From a virus: 51,402 nucleotides of DNA. The position numbers and the translations under genes were made by a program. The DNA is taken from positions 1 through 51,402 of IMG/VR virus record IMGVR_UViG_3300037847_004211; one strand, 5' to 3'. Position 1 is the stretch's first letter. Every line of letters begins with the position of its first letter. The notes under the pieces are model-generated. The model did no database searches. It saw nothing but the letters and a program-made list of their open reading frames with translations, and had not been told where the DNA came from. This document shows, piece after piece, positions 20,783-28,640 of this stretch.

Positions 20783-21832
20783 ATGGCAGAAGAAAAATCA
20801 AAAATAGTAGAAGAAGTACAATCTACATCAGAAGAAGTAAAAGAACCAGCATTTGACCCGTCTGCATTTGCGGCAGAAGGGCCTGTAGAAACTACAGAAG
20901 AAACGACTGAAACACCAGAAGCTAAAGAAGAAAGCGAAGTGGAAGATGTCGTTGAAGATGTAAAAGGTTTAGAAGAAGAAGCAGCAGAACAACCAGAACA
21001 AGAAGATGGCTTTAGTTGGGATTCAATAGAAACAGAAAAAGTTGAAGAACCAAAAGGAGAAGAAGAAGATATTGATTGGGATGTTGAAATAACAGAACAA
21101 CCTAAAGAAGAACAAACAGATATAGATTGGAAAGCTGTAGCAAAAACTTTAGGTCTAGATGAAAATACATCAGTTGATGAAATAAAACAAAAACTACAAC
21201 CACGAGAAGAAGTAGAAGAAAAAGAAGTTGTAGAGCCACAAATGAATGATAATGCAACAAGACTTAATGAGTTTTTAAAATTATCAGACAAAGAACTATT
21301 AGCAGAAGAAATGAAAGCTGATGGTATGGCAGAAGATAAAATTGAGGAGGCATTAGATAAAATGGAAGACTCAGGTTTATTAATCAGGGAAGCGCATAGA
21401 ATTAGAAGGCAGTTACAATCAGCAATAAAACAAGAAGCTCAACAAGCAAAAATTCAACAAGCAGAGCAAGAAAAACTGCAAAAACAACAAGCTGAAACTA
21501 ACAGAAAAGAACTTCAAAAATACATCAAAACAATGGAAAACTTTATGGGTGGTAAAGTAAATAATAAAGACAAGCAAGAAGCATACAAGTATATTGTATC
21601 TGGTAATATGCAACAAGACATATGGAAATCTCATACCAATGCGTCTGAGGTGGCAATGTTTTTGCTATTCAAAGATAAATTTGCAAAGATACTTCGTGCA
21701 CAGGGGTTAGAGGATGGCAAAGCCAGTATCCTAAATAAAATAACCTCTCCAAGTCTTAAAGGGAAATCTAAACCGACTTATGAAAAGAAAGATAATTCGG
21801 TATTTGACCCTGCCGCGTTTATGAGAGAATAA
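20783..21832 (+). CDS. capsid scaffolding protein candidate
   Basis: A 349-residue protein. The first about 150 residues are extremely acidic (many E/D, for example DWDVEITEQPKEEQTDIDW). The middle is Gln/Glu/Lys-rich coiled coil (about 205-245), and the end contains KGKSKPTYEKKDNSVFDPAAFMRE. FDPxAF occurs near both ends (FDPSAF about 25-30 and FDPAAF near 341-346). Acidity, coiled coil and position between portal and major capsid gene are typical of scaffolds. No protease domain is seen. Confidence 0.8.
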   Translation: MAEEKSKIVEEVQSTSEEVKEPAFDPSAFAAEGPVETTEETTETPEAKEESEVEDVVEDVKGLEEEAAEQPEQEDGFSWDSIETEKVEEPKGEEEDIDWDVEITEQPKEEQTDIDWKAVAKTLGLDENTSVDEIKQKLQPREEVEEKEVVEPQMNDNATRLNEFLKLSDKELLAEEMKADGMAEDKIEEALDKMEDSGLLIREAHRIRRQLQSAIKQEAQQAKIQQAEQEKLQKQQAETNRKELQKYIKTMENFMGGKVNNKDKQEAYKYIVSGNMQQDIWKSHTNASEVAMFLLFKDKFAKILRAQGLEDGKASILNKITSPSLKGKSKPTYEKKDNSVFDPAAFMRE

Positions 21833-21922
21833 ATTTAATAACAAGAAAGCAATGCTAGGATTTGTGATATAAAATTTATTTAATCAAATTAAAATAATGT
21901 ATAATTAAATAAATTAAAAAAA
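21833..21922 (+). other. A/T-rich leader before the major capsid gene
   Basis: A 90-bp untranslated A/T-rich spacer. It holds TAGGATTTG, a near match to the -7 element with one extra base, but no clear hairpin or complete promoter. It ends in an A-run just before the ATG, as in other Bacteroidetes genes lacking Shine-Dalgarno sites. Confidence 0.35.
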
Positions 21923-23488
21923 ATGGCTAAAGTATATACGGGTACGTACGGAAGTGGTACGTCTCCAGAAAACTCGCTGAATACTGCCCTTTTGCAATAC
22001 CCAGAGATTGCAAGAACTCTAATTCAGCAATATCCTAGATACTCTGCTACATTCCTATTAGAAAGAACTGGAAGATTTGCAAAAGAAAAAGTATTAGGAG
22101 ATAACTCTTTTGAGTGGAAAGTAATGGGAAGATATAACACTCCTTCATATTCTAATGGATGGATTTCAACTGATGGTGTAACATTTGTAGGTTCAACTGC
22201 TGGTTCAGGTGCAGCTGCTGTATCAGGAAATACATTAACATCTATGGATGCTGATGGTGATGTATTCTACATGTCTTTTGATGGACAAACTTCAGGAAGA
22301 ACTGGTAACTTCTTAAATAAATACGATATGGTTAGATTCCAATCTGGAGCTACTGCATTAGTATTAGAAGACCCAGTTGCTGATGTAGTAAGAGCTGCTG
22401 CTAATGGTGGTACATTAACTGCTGCAACTGATTCTGTAGTTAAATTTGAAATGATAGATGGAACTGCTAATCCTTTACAATTAGGAGATATAGCTGATGA
22501 AGCTATTGTTGCTTCTATTGGTTCTGCATTCCCTAACGGGTCAAATGGTGCTGACGTTGGTGAAAACTACGTATATCCATCTACGCATGTTAATTACTTA
22601 ACTACAATGCGTAAGAAAACTTCTGTAACTGGAAAAGACATTACAGATGTAACATGGATAGAAAACAATGGACACAGATTATGGTACTTTACTAAGGAGC
22701 AAATGATGATGGATGAGTACATGTATCAGCAAGAACTACAAAGATGGTATGGTAGAACTTCTGTTACTGATACTACAATTCAAAGACCAGGTGCATATAC
22801 TACATCTGCATTAGGTTTATCAGGAACTCAAGCTACATCTGTTGTTACAGGTGATGGACTATTAGCTCAAATTGATTCTTCAAATCAAGCTACTTATTCA
22901 ATGGGTGGATTAACTGAAGATATTATTACTGAGTTTTTAGCAAAATTATCTTTAAATGCTACTAATGCAGAAGGTAACGAGTATGTTGTAATGACTGGTA
23001 CTGAAGGTAGATTAGCTTTCCATAGAGCAATGAAAGACTTATTAATTGCTCCTTCTGGAAGTTTTACTGGTGGTTCTATGTCAGGTGTAAGTGGCGACGT
23101 TGAATTAGGCGCAAACTTTACATCTTATACAGCATTAGGTAACAAATTAACTATGGCTTATTGCCCAGTATTTGATGACCCTAATCTTCATTCATCTTCA
23201 GGTGGTACAAATGCTTTTGGAGATACTAGACTTAAAGAATCAGGAAAAATGGTATTCCTAGATTTTGGAAGAACTTCTGGTGTTTCTAATATTGAGCTTA
23301 TCACTAAAGGTGCTGAGAATGTAAATAGAAGCTTCATTAAAAAATATGTAGCTGGAATGATAAACCCATATGACCAAAAGTCTATGATGGCAGCTAACGC
23401 TGATGACAAATTTGAAGCACACTTGCTTTCTGAGTCTGGAATCATCGTAAGAAACCCATTATCTTGTGGTATATTGAGTGCATCGTAA
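21923..23488 (+). CDS. major capsid protein
   Basis: A 521-residue protein directly after the scaffold gene. It opens with a flexible N-terminal arm (GTYGSGTSPENSLNTALLQYPE) and a helical segment, has a central Gly/Ala/Thr-rich beta region with WYGRTSVTDTTIQRPG, and ends RNPLSCGILSAS. More balanced codon usage (fewer A-runs) fits high expression. Size and gene order fit an HK97-fold major capsid protein of the crAss-like or related podovirus type. Identification rests mainly on context. Confidence 0.82.
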   Translation: MAKVYTGTYGSGTSPENSLNTALLQYPEIARTLIQQYPRYSATFLLERTGRFAKEKVLGDNSFEWKVMGRYNTPSYSNGWISTDGVTFVGSTAGSGAAAVSGNTLTSMDADGDVFYMSFDGQTSGRTGNFLNKYDMVRFQSGATALVLEDPVADVVRAAANGGTLTAATDSVVKFEMIDGTANPLQLGDIADEAIVASIGSAFPNGSNGADVGENYVYPSTHVNYLTTMRKKTSVTGKDITDVTWIENNGHRLWYFTKEQMMMDEYMYQQELQRWYGRTSVTDTTIQRPGAYTTSALGLSGTQATSVVTGDGLLAQIDSSNQATYSMGGLTEDIITEFLAKLSLNATNAEGNEYVVMTGTEGRLAFHRAMKDLLIAPSGSFTGGSMSGVSGDVELGANFTSYTALGNKLTMAYCPVFDDPNLHSSSGGTNAFGDTRLKESGKMVFLDFGRTSGVSNIELITKGAENVNRSFIKKYVAGMINPYDQKSMMAANADDKFEAHLLSESGIIVRNPLSCGILSAS

Positions 23489-23514
23489 TTATTAACCCTT
23501 AAAAAAAAAAAATT

Positions 23515-23841
23515 ATGCCGAGTTCAAATAAAAGAAATGCATTTTTATTTTTTCGTGATAGCACAACATCTATGATGTGTATTCCTGCTAGTAAAATAAC
23601 TCTAGTAGCGACTGCGGCAGATACTGATGTAGAGGTTTATTACGAGGGTGATGACGGAGCTGCTGGTAGTTTAAATTTATTAACGGCATCAGGTAGCGAA
23701 CATACTGTTGTATTAGCCATAGCAGAGCTTATGGTTAATGGGAGAGGTGTTGTTACTGTGGCTGATGATGTAGACAATGTATATTGTAGTTCATCACTAA
23801 GTCAGTCAAATGCAGTTACTGCTTTTACTATTAGTGCTTAA
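23515..23841 (+). CDS. small capsid decoration-type protein, copy 1 (108 aa)
   Basis: A 108-residue Ala/Val/Thr-rich beta protein with the signature DVEVYYEGDDGAAGSLNLL. It is a tandem paralogue of the next gene, which shares VEYSYVGDDGAIGTFDL. Even the leader is duplicated (ATTAACCCTTAAAAAA before both ATGs). The position right after the major capsid gene suggests capsid decoration or cementing. Confidence 0.65.
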   Translation: MPSSNKRNAFLFFRDSTTSMMCIPASKITLVATAADTDVEVYYEGDDGAAGSLNLLTASGSEHTVVLAIAELMVNGRGVVTVADDVDNVYCSSSLSQSNAVTAFTISA

Positions 23842-23866
23842 TATTAACCCTTAAAAAATAATAATT

Positions 23867-24166
23867 ATGAGAAATTGTTTATATGTGCGATTTAGCGCTT
23901 CAAACGCTGTCGCTACGCCTGGTAATCATATCAGGTTTGTAAGAGCAACCTCAGCTACAAACGTAGAATATAGTTACGTTGGAGATGATGGAGCAATAGG
24001 TACTTTTGACCTAACAGTTAATAGTGGTCATGCTGCTACAGTTATAAAAGAACTGTGTCGTTTGGCTGCATCTGCAACAGGAGTTTACCATATAGGTGAC
24101 CAAGTTGCAGGTACTTATTTTCATCCACAAGTTACTGCAATCGCTGCTGTAGCTAAGAGTGCTTAA
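23867..24166 (+). CDS. small capsid decoration-type protein, copy 2 (99 aa)
   Basis: A 99-residue paralogue of the preceding gene with the common core VEYSYVGDDGAIGTFDL and a similar C-terminal Ala/Val-rich region. It uses the same 5' leader sequence. Probably a second decoration or minor capsid protein after duplication. A strong hairpin (24179-24215) follows. Confidence 0.65.
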   Translation: MRNCLYVRFSASNAVATPGNHIRFVRATSATNVEYSYVGDDGAIGTFDLTVNSGHAATVIKELCRLAASATGVYHIGDQVAGTYFHPQVTAIAAVAKSA

Positions 24167-24178
24167 TAATTAATTAAC

Positions 24179-24215
24179 GAAGGCCTGTAGAAGATATGCC
24201 TTTATGCAGGCCTTC
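24179..24215 (+). terminator. strong hairpin, probable terminator or processing site
   Basis: GAAGGCCTG (24179-24187) pairs perfectly with CAGGCCTTC (24207-24215) around a 19-nt loop. The sequence then becomes T-rich without an immediate long T-run. It closes the capsid/decoration gene group and may set transcript ends or levels. Confidence 0.6.
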
Positions 24216-24243
24216 TATTTACTAACTTTTTAAAATAAAAAAA

Positions 24244-24744
24244 ATGGCAATAAAATTTGATTTTAATAGATTGAGAACAGCAATATCTGGCTTTGTAGAA
24301 GTTGATAATGTAGCTGGTTCTGAAGTTAAACATCTACCACAATTACAATACGTTCCACCAACAATGTCTATTGCTGGTACAGACGGAACAACTGTATTAA
24401 AAGATGATGACTTTGGAAAAATTATTTTCTTATCACAAAGCGGAAGTTCTGATTCAGCTATTACTTTACCTCCTCCAACTGCTGGTGGTACGCTAACTAT
24501 GATTGTAGCGACTACTCCTAGTGGTTCTGGTGATATTGTAATTAGCTCACCTACTGCTGATACAATAGTAGCTTTAAGTACTGCTGATGCTGATGCTGAC
24601 GGTGCAAGTAATTTACTTGCAGATACAGTAACAGTAGAAGCTGCTGCTATTGGTGGTGAAAGAATGGAATGGGTAGCTGATGGTACTTATTGGTACTGTA
24701 CAGTAATTCAGAGTGCTATTGGTTCTATCACATTTGCAGGATAA
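24244..24744 (+). CDS. beta-rich head fibre/decoration-type protein (166 aa)
   Basis: A 166-residue protein with a short helical N-terminus (FDFNRLRTAISGFVEVDN), then Thr/Ser/Ala/Gly-rich strands (DFGKIIFLSQSGSSDSAITL) and a WVADGTYWYCTV segment. This fits the beta-structured decoration or fibre proteins of phage heads. It is flanked by hairpins on both sides, so it is probably a separately tuned transcript. Exact role uncertain. Confidence 0.6.
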   Translation: MAIKFDFNRLRTAISGFVEVDNVAGSEVKHLPQLQYVPPTMSIAGTDGTTVLKDDDFGKIIFLSQSGSSDSAITLPPPTAGGTLTMIVATTPSGSGDIVISSPTADTIVALSTADADADGASNLLADTVTVEAAAIGGERMEWVADGTYWYCTVIQSAIGSITFAG

Positions 24745-24769
24745 TATTCTGTAAATAAATTTGAATTAA

Positions 24770-24790
24770 GGGAGGGCTTTATGCTCTCCC
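24770..24790 (+). terminator. hairpin GGGAGGGC-TTTAT-GCTCTCCC
   Basis: An 8-bp stem with one G-U on the plus strand and a five-base loop, following the 166-aa gene by about 25 bp. No T-run follows immediately, but a -7 promoter element starts 10 bp later, giving a terminator-promoter boundary. Confidence 0.6.
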
Positions 24791-24799
24791 AAAATTCTT

Positions 24800-24807
24800 T
24801 ATATTTG
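24800..24807 (+). promoter_or_regulatory. -7 promoter element TATATTTG, near-leaderless
   Basis: It ends four bases before the ATG at 24812, so the mRNA would start at or beside the start codon, as also seen at 13711-13718 and 12471-12478. Confidence 0.55.
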
Positions 24808-24811
24808 TAAT

Positions 24812-25015
24812 ATGAATTTAGTAGAATATTTAAGAAGCATTGCTAAAGACCCAGAAGAATGGGACAGAAAACAAATGGAAGGTGCAGAAAAAAATAAAGT
24901 GCGTTTTAATATTGGTGGACAGTCTGGATTCAAATGGCGTAAACATTCACAAAACAAAACATGGATAGAAAACGGAAATGTTGTAAAAGAAAGTAAAGGA
25001 AAAAGAATTAAATAA
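24812..25015 (+). CDS. small basic hypothetical protein (67 aa)
   Basis: A 67-residue basic protein starting MNLVEYLRSIAKDPEEWDRK and ending KESKGKRIK. It has its own near-leaderless promoter. No family is recognised; it lies among capsid and connector genes. Confidence 0.6.
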   Translation: MNLVEYLRSIAKDPEEWDRKQMEGAEKNKVRFNIGGQSGFKWRKHSQNKTWIENGNVVKESKGKRIK

Positions 25016-25039
25016 CAGGGAACTTAAAAATAAAAAAAA

Positions 25040-25768
25040 ATGAAAAAACATATAGTATTAGTAAAAGCAAGAAATGTAGAAAAATTTAATTACTGTAAAT
25101 TTGGTAATTATAAAGACGAAAGAGGAAAAAATAGAAAATTAATTGACCCAAATGGTGAAGAAATATCAGGTTACGAAATGTTTAATGCTGTAAAATCACT
25201 AGATATTAATGATGAAGATGACAGAAGAATATATGAATTTTTAAAAGACCATCCATTAATTAAAAATGGTGGCAAATTTGTTATTCAAGACATGAGAGCA
25301 GAACAAGAAAAAGCTGCTGAAGATTCTATTGAGTCTGCAAAAGCTATTACAACTGCTTCACAACTTAATATTAATGAATTAAAAAACTTATCTATACTAA
25401 TGGGATTATCACCTAATTTAGATGATATGATGCTTAAAGCAAAAATTATACAATTTGCAAGTGATAATGCTACAAAGTTTTTAGCTACACTTAATGATGT
25501 TGATAAAGAACACAGAGTATTTTTAAAACAAGCATTAGATAAACAAGCTTTAACAAAAGTAAATGGTGTATGGAAGCATGGTTCAAATAATATTGGATTA
25601 ACTGACGACCAAGCTATTGTGTGGTTAAAAGAAAATGCTGATATATACGCAATGTTAAAACATCAAATGCGTACAGGTGAAGTAGCACCAGTAGAACAAA
25701 AAGAAGAAAAAATTGAAGTATCTACAAGTTCTTCTACACCACAAGGTCTCAAAGAATTAATGGAATAA
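25040..25768 (+). CDS. hypothetical virion/connector-region protein (242 aa)
   Basis: A 242-residue protein. The N-terminal beta part (KKHIVLVKARNVEKFNYCKFG) is followed by a long helical middle (LNINELKNLSILMGLSPNLDDMMLKAKI) and a Ser/Thr tail. Its stop is immediately followed by the next ATG. The position before connector-like genes suggests a head-completion or assembly protein. Not recognised by motif. Confidence 0.6.
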   Translation: MKKHIVLVKARNVEKFNYCKFGNYKDERGKNRKLIDPNGEEISGYEMFNAVKSLDINDEDDRRIYEFLKDHPLIKNGGKFVIQDMRAEQEKAAEDSIESAKAITTASQLNINELKNLSILMGLSPNLDDMMLKAKIIQFASDNATKFLATLNDVDKEHRVFLKQALDKQALTKVNGVWKHGSNNIGLTDDQAIVWLKENADIYAMLKHQMRTGEVAPVEQKEEKIEVSTSSSTPQGLKELME

Positions 25769-26374
25769 ATGACAACAACTGAAGCATTTGAATATTTAGA
25801 TTTATTATTAGATAAAGCTGACCAACCATACTTTATTGATTCAGAAAAAGAAAAGTTTATAAATTTAGCTATAACTGAGTTTATAAATAAATACTATGAT
25901 AAAATAGATTCTAACTCAGAATCAAGAACAGCACTAAATGGTTTATATAAATTTGCACAACAAGATAGTGCTGACATAGCTACATGGAATTTTGCAAATA
26001 GATATGATATAACTGATAATTTTTTTATGTATCCAATAGCTGTTAAGGTTAATGATAATGAAGCTGAGTTTAAAGGATATAAAGAATATGTAGAAGATTT
26101 ATCTACAAGCGACCCATTTAATAAAAGCAATACAGATTATCCTTCATATGTTGTAAATAATAATGGTATAAATATGAATCCAGCTCCAACTACATATTTT
26201 AGATTGGTATACTTATATAGACCAACAATTACAGAGGCTTTTGATGATGGTAAAGTGCAAGAAAATTATCAAATAGAAATATTAAATATAGCTTCAAGAA
26301 AAATGTTTGCAAACATAGAAAGTCAAAGCTATGAAATGCAAAGTATAGAAACTGAGCGAGGTATAAATCAATAA
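25769..26374 (+). CDS. head-tail connector/ring-like protein (201 aa)
   Basis: A 201-residue protein starting MTTTEAFEYLDLLLDKADQP with a helical N-terminus (KEKFINLAITEFINKYYDKI) and beta insertion (YFRLVYLYRPT). This size and alpha/beta layout just after the capsid genes is typical of the adaptor or ring proteins that extend the portal in short-tailed phages. The exact ring position cannot be told from sequence. Confidence 0.55.
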   Translation: MTTTEAFEYLDLLLDKADQPYFIDSEKEKFINLAITEFINKYYDKIDSNSESRTALNGLYKFAQQDSADIATWNFANRYDITDNFFMYPIAVKVNDNEAEFKGYKEYVEDLSTSDPFNKSNTDYPSYVVNNNGINMNPAPTTYFRLVYLYRPTITEAFDDGKVQENYQIEILNIASRKMFANIESQSYEMQSIETERGINQ

Positions 26375-26397
26375 AGATTTTAGCTCCCTGCTGCATT

Positions 26398-26433
26398 GAT
26401 AGGCTAATGTGTATATTTACGCAGAGGCCTATC
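26398..26433 (+). terminator. hairpin before the 26457 promoter
   Basis: GATAGGC (26398-26404) pairs perfectly with GCCTATC (26427-26433) around a 22-nt loop. Flanking CTGC/GCAG could form an alternative pair. It separates the 201-aa gene from a new promoter. Confidence 0.5.
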
Positions 26434-26434
26434 T

Positions 26435-26464
26435 TTGTTATTAGAGAAAAAAACACTAAATTTG
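26435..26464 (+). promoter_or_regulatory. canonical Bacteroidetes promoter TTG-N19-TAAATTTG
   Basis: TTG (26435-26437), 19 bp, then TAAATTTG (26457-26464); the start codon is at 26484. It is one of the two best promoter matches in the window and would drive the connector/tail gene run. Confidence 0.7.
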
Positions 26465-26483
26465 TAATAATTTAAGAATACCT

Positions 26484-27392
26484 ATGGCTACATTAAATGA
26501 AATAGCATATAATATAAAAAACTTGGCTTATAATGGCGATACTAATGAAGAAGAAAATATAGGTATTAGACAGATTAAGTTTTGGATACATTATCATAGA
26601 GCTAAAATTATTAAAGAATTAGCTAGAGAAGGAAAAGGTGTACCACAAGAATGTTTACAAAGATATGTTTTTGATGAGAACGAACATTTTCAATATCAAA
26701 ATAATTCTGACTTTTTTACTTATGTAAGTGGTTTGACTAATTATCAACCTGAAGATTTAGTAGCTTCTTCTAAAAGAACATTGTTGTTAGCAAGTGCTGG
26801 TGGAGCTGGAATATATACATCAGAGTTTTATGGAAATGATTATTACCCACAAGATAGAGGAGGACAAGCAGACGAAATGGGTCAAATAATTTTAATATTA
26901 CCAGAAATTTTAAATATAGATGGGTATGGGGTAAAAAATTTAAAAATAAATAGAAGAAAAGCAACAATAGGAGGAGCTGGCCATAATGTAAATCATATAG
27001 ACATTCCAATTACAGACAAAACTATATCTGTAAGGCATGGATATAGTAGATTTGGTAAAAAAAGTATAACTTCATTTATAGAAAATAGTGCATCGCAACA
27101 GCTTTTAGTAATTAGAAATTTACAGTCTGTATATAGGCAATCTAATCAGCAAGATGATATAGGTGAACCAATACTATATAGAGCAACAGCTAATTTGTTA
27201 TTGTCAAATCCTACTGATTATAAACGATGGAATAATGATGATGATATGTATCCATTCCCAGATTATTTAGTAAGTGATTTAACAAGAGCAGTAATGCAAG
27301 AAATGCAAATAGCATTAAACACACAACCAGACATGGTAACTGATGGATACGATACAACAAGAGCGCAAGTTCAGCAGAGAGCACAAAGATAA
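26484..27392 (+). CDS. connector/ring-type structural protein (302 aa)
   Basis: A 302-residue protein. The N-terminal segment MATLNEIAYNIKNLAYNG plus EENIGIRQIKFWIHYHRAKIIKEL resembles the start of ring or head-to-tail adaptor proteins in crAss-like and related short-tailed phages. A beta domain and a C-terminal helix follow (DYLVSDLTRAVMQEM reads YLVSDLTRAVMQEMQ in the sequence). The role is inferred from position between the capsid and the hub protein. Confidence 0.6.
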   Translation: MATLNEIAYNIKNLAYNGDTNEEENIGIRQIKFWIHYHRAKIIKELAREGKGVPQECLQRYVFDENEHFQYQNNSDFFTYVSGLTNYQPEDLVASSKRTLLLASAGGAGIYTSEFYGNDYYPQDRGGQADEMGQIILILPEILNIDGYGVKNLKINRRKATIGGAGHNVNHIDIPITDKTISVRHGYSRFGKKSITSFIENSASQQLLVIRNLQSVYRQSNQQDDIGEPILYRATANLLLSNPTDYKRWNNDDDMYPFPDYLVSDLTRAVMQEMQIALNTQPDMVTDGYDTTRAQVQQRAQR

Positions 27393-27810
27393 ATATATAT
27401 CAACTAGAGATATATATAAAAATATAAAAAAAGAACTTAGAGTAAATACTAAGTGGAGCAGGAGAAAAAAAGAATATAGAACAAAAGAGTTAGATTATTC
27501 TACATTTTATTCTATAGTAAAAAGGTTCTTAGAAATATTAATAAGAGACTTAACTGAAAGGTTTGAGCTTATACATTTACCTGAAAATTTAGGATATTTG
27601 TATATAGATAAAAAAGAACATAAAAGACCTTTTCATATAAGAGTTGATATAAAAGAATCAGATAAGTTAGGTAAAATAATAAAATATAAAGTACCTATAT
27701 TAGATGATTACTATTATAAATTAGTATGGAAAAGACCAAAAAAATTTGCTAGATGTAAAATTATGCCTTTAGCAAAATTTAAAAAAAGTATTAATAAATT
27801 AAAAAAATAA
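27343..27810 (+). CDS. very basic HU/IHF-like or virion DNA-binding protein (155 aa)
   Basis: A 155-residue Lys/Arg-rich protein. The segment FYSIVKRFLEILIRDLTERF followed by LIHLPENLGYLYIDKK has the helix-then-LPxxLGxLxI arrangement seen in HU/IHF-like proteins, which crAss-like phages carry near their virion genes. The only ATG overlaps the previous gene by 50 bp. It may bind packaged DNA or assist assembly. Confidence 0.5.
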   Translation: MDTIQQERKFSREHKDKYISTRDIYKNIKKELRVNTKWSRRKKEYRTKELDYSTFYSIVKRFLEILIRDLTERFELIHLPENLGYLYIDKKEHKRPFHIRVDIKESDKLGKIIKYKVPILDDYYYKLVWKRPKKFARCKIMPLAKFKKSINKLKK

Positions 27811-27813
27811 ATT

Positions 27814-28140
27814 ATGGCATTAACAGGGGAACTAACTTATAAAGGTTTAACAATATCTAATTGTTATTTAAAAGTAATGCAAATACATCATAGAGCTGTA
27901 GATACTTCAAATGAAGCTGAAGATGGCACAGTAACTTGGAGTAAAGCAAATCATGCTGACTATTCAGCTAGAGTATATAAAGACGCATCTGCTTATGGTT
28001 CAAATCCAGATGAGGCGGTATACACTATAACTGGTACATTTACACCATCAGTAGCTAATGGCGCTAATTTAAATATTGTAAAACAAACCTACGAGCATTT
28101 AAAAACATTAGATGCTTATAAAAGTTTAACAGACGCATAA
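27814..28140 (+). CDS. small structural protein, paralogue of the protein at 642-977 (108 aa)
   Basis: A 108-residue protein, start MALTGELTYKGLTISNCYL, sharing MAxTGxLxxKG, RVYKDA (VYxD), PDE and YEHL positions with the 111-aa protein at 642. Beta-rich; a small tail or connector component is inferred from context. Confidence 0.65.
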   Translation: MALTGELTYKGLTISNCYLKVMQIHHRAVDTSNEAEDGTVTWSKANHADYSARVYKDASAYGSNPDEAVYTITGTFTPSVANGANLNIVKQTYEHLKTLDAYKSLTDA

Positions 28141-28150
28141 AAACTAAAAT

Positions 28151-28630
28151 ATGGCAACAAGAATAACAGGCGGTACTCTAACAGTTACAATTACTGAGTC
28201 TTTAACAATGACGCATTCAACTAGTGCTGATAATAGAACGCATAGCCAAACTGTAACAAAAACATTTGCAAATATAGACCAGCTTAATACAAGAGTATTA
28301 AATTTACCAAATACAAATCAAGTTAAAGTAATTGATTTTGGTGGTACAGCAGCATCTGCACCAGGAACTTTTTTAAGAAGTGCAGTAGAATACATTAGAA
28401 TTACAAATTTGGATGATACTAATGGTGTTGCTGTAATACTTGAAGATACTGGAGCTGATACAGCAGCAATATTAGTAGACCCTGATTCTAGTTTATTATT
28501 AACAGACACACAAGTAGAAGCATTTACAAATGGTAGTGCGTTTAGTGGCTGGAGCGATATAGATGAAATATTTTTAAAAGCGTCTGCTGCAAATGTACAA
28601 GTAGAGGTTGTAGTAGCAACAACAGCTTAA
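28151..28630 (+). CDS. beta-rich structural protein (159 aa)
   Basis: A 159-residue Thr/Ala/Val-rich protein (MATRITGGTLTVTITESLTM; later VAVILEDTGADTAAILVDPD), typical of small virion beta-sandwich proteins. It is closely spaced between two structural genes. No specific family. Confidence 0.6.
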   Translation: MATRITGGTLTVTITESLTMTHSTSADNRTHSQTVTKTFANIDQLNTRVLNLPNTNQVKVIDFGGTAASAPGTFLRSAVEYIRITNLDDTNGVAVILEDTGADTAAILVDPDSSLLLTDTQVEAFTNGSAFSGWSDIDEIFLKASAANVQVEVVVATTA

Positions 28631-28640
28631 AATATTAATT

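Noticed and set aside
20776-21291. 171-codon antisense frame over the scaffold gene
   Set aside because: Its extreme Ser content is the complement of the GAA/GAT-rich acidic region of the scaffold, so it is a shadow frame.
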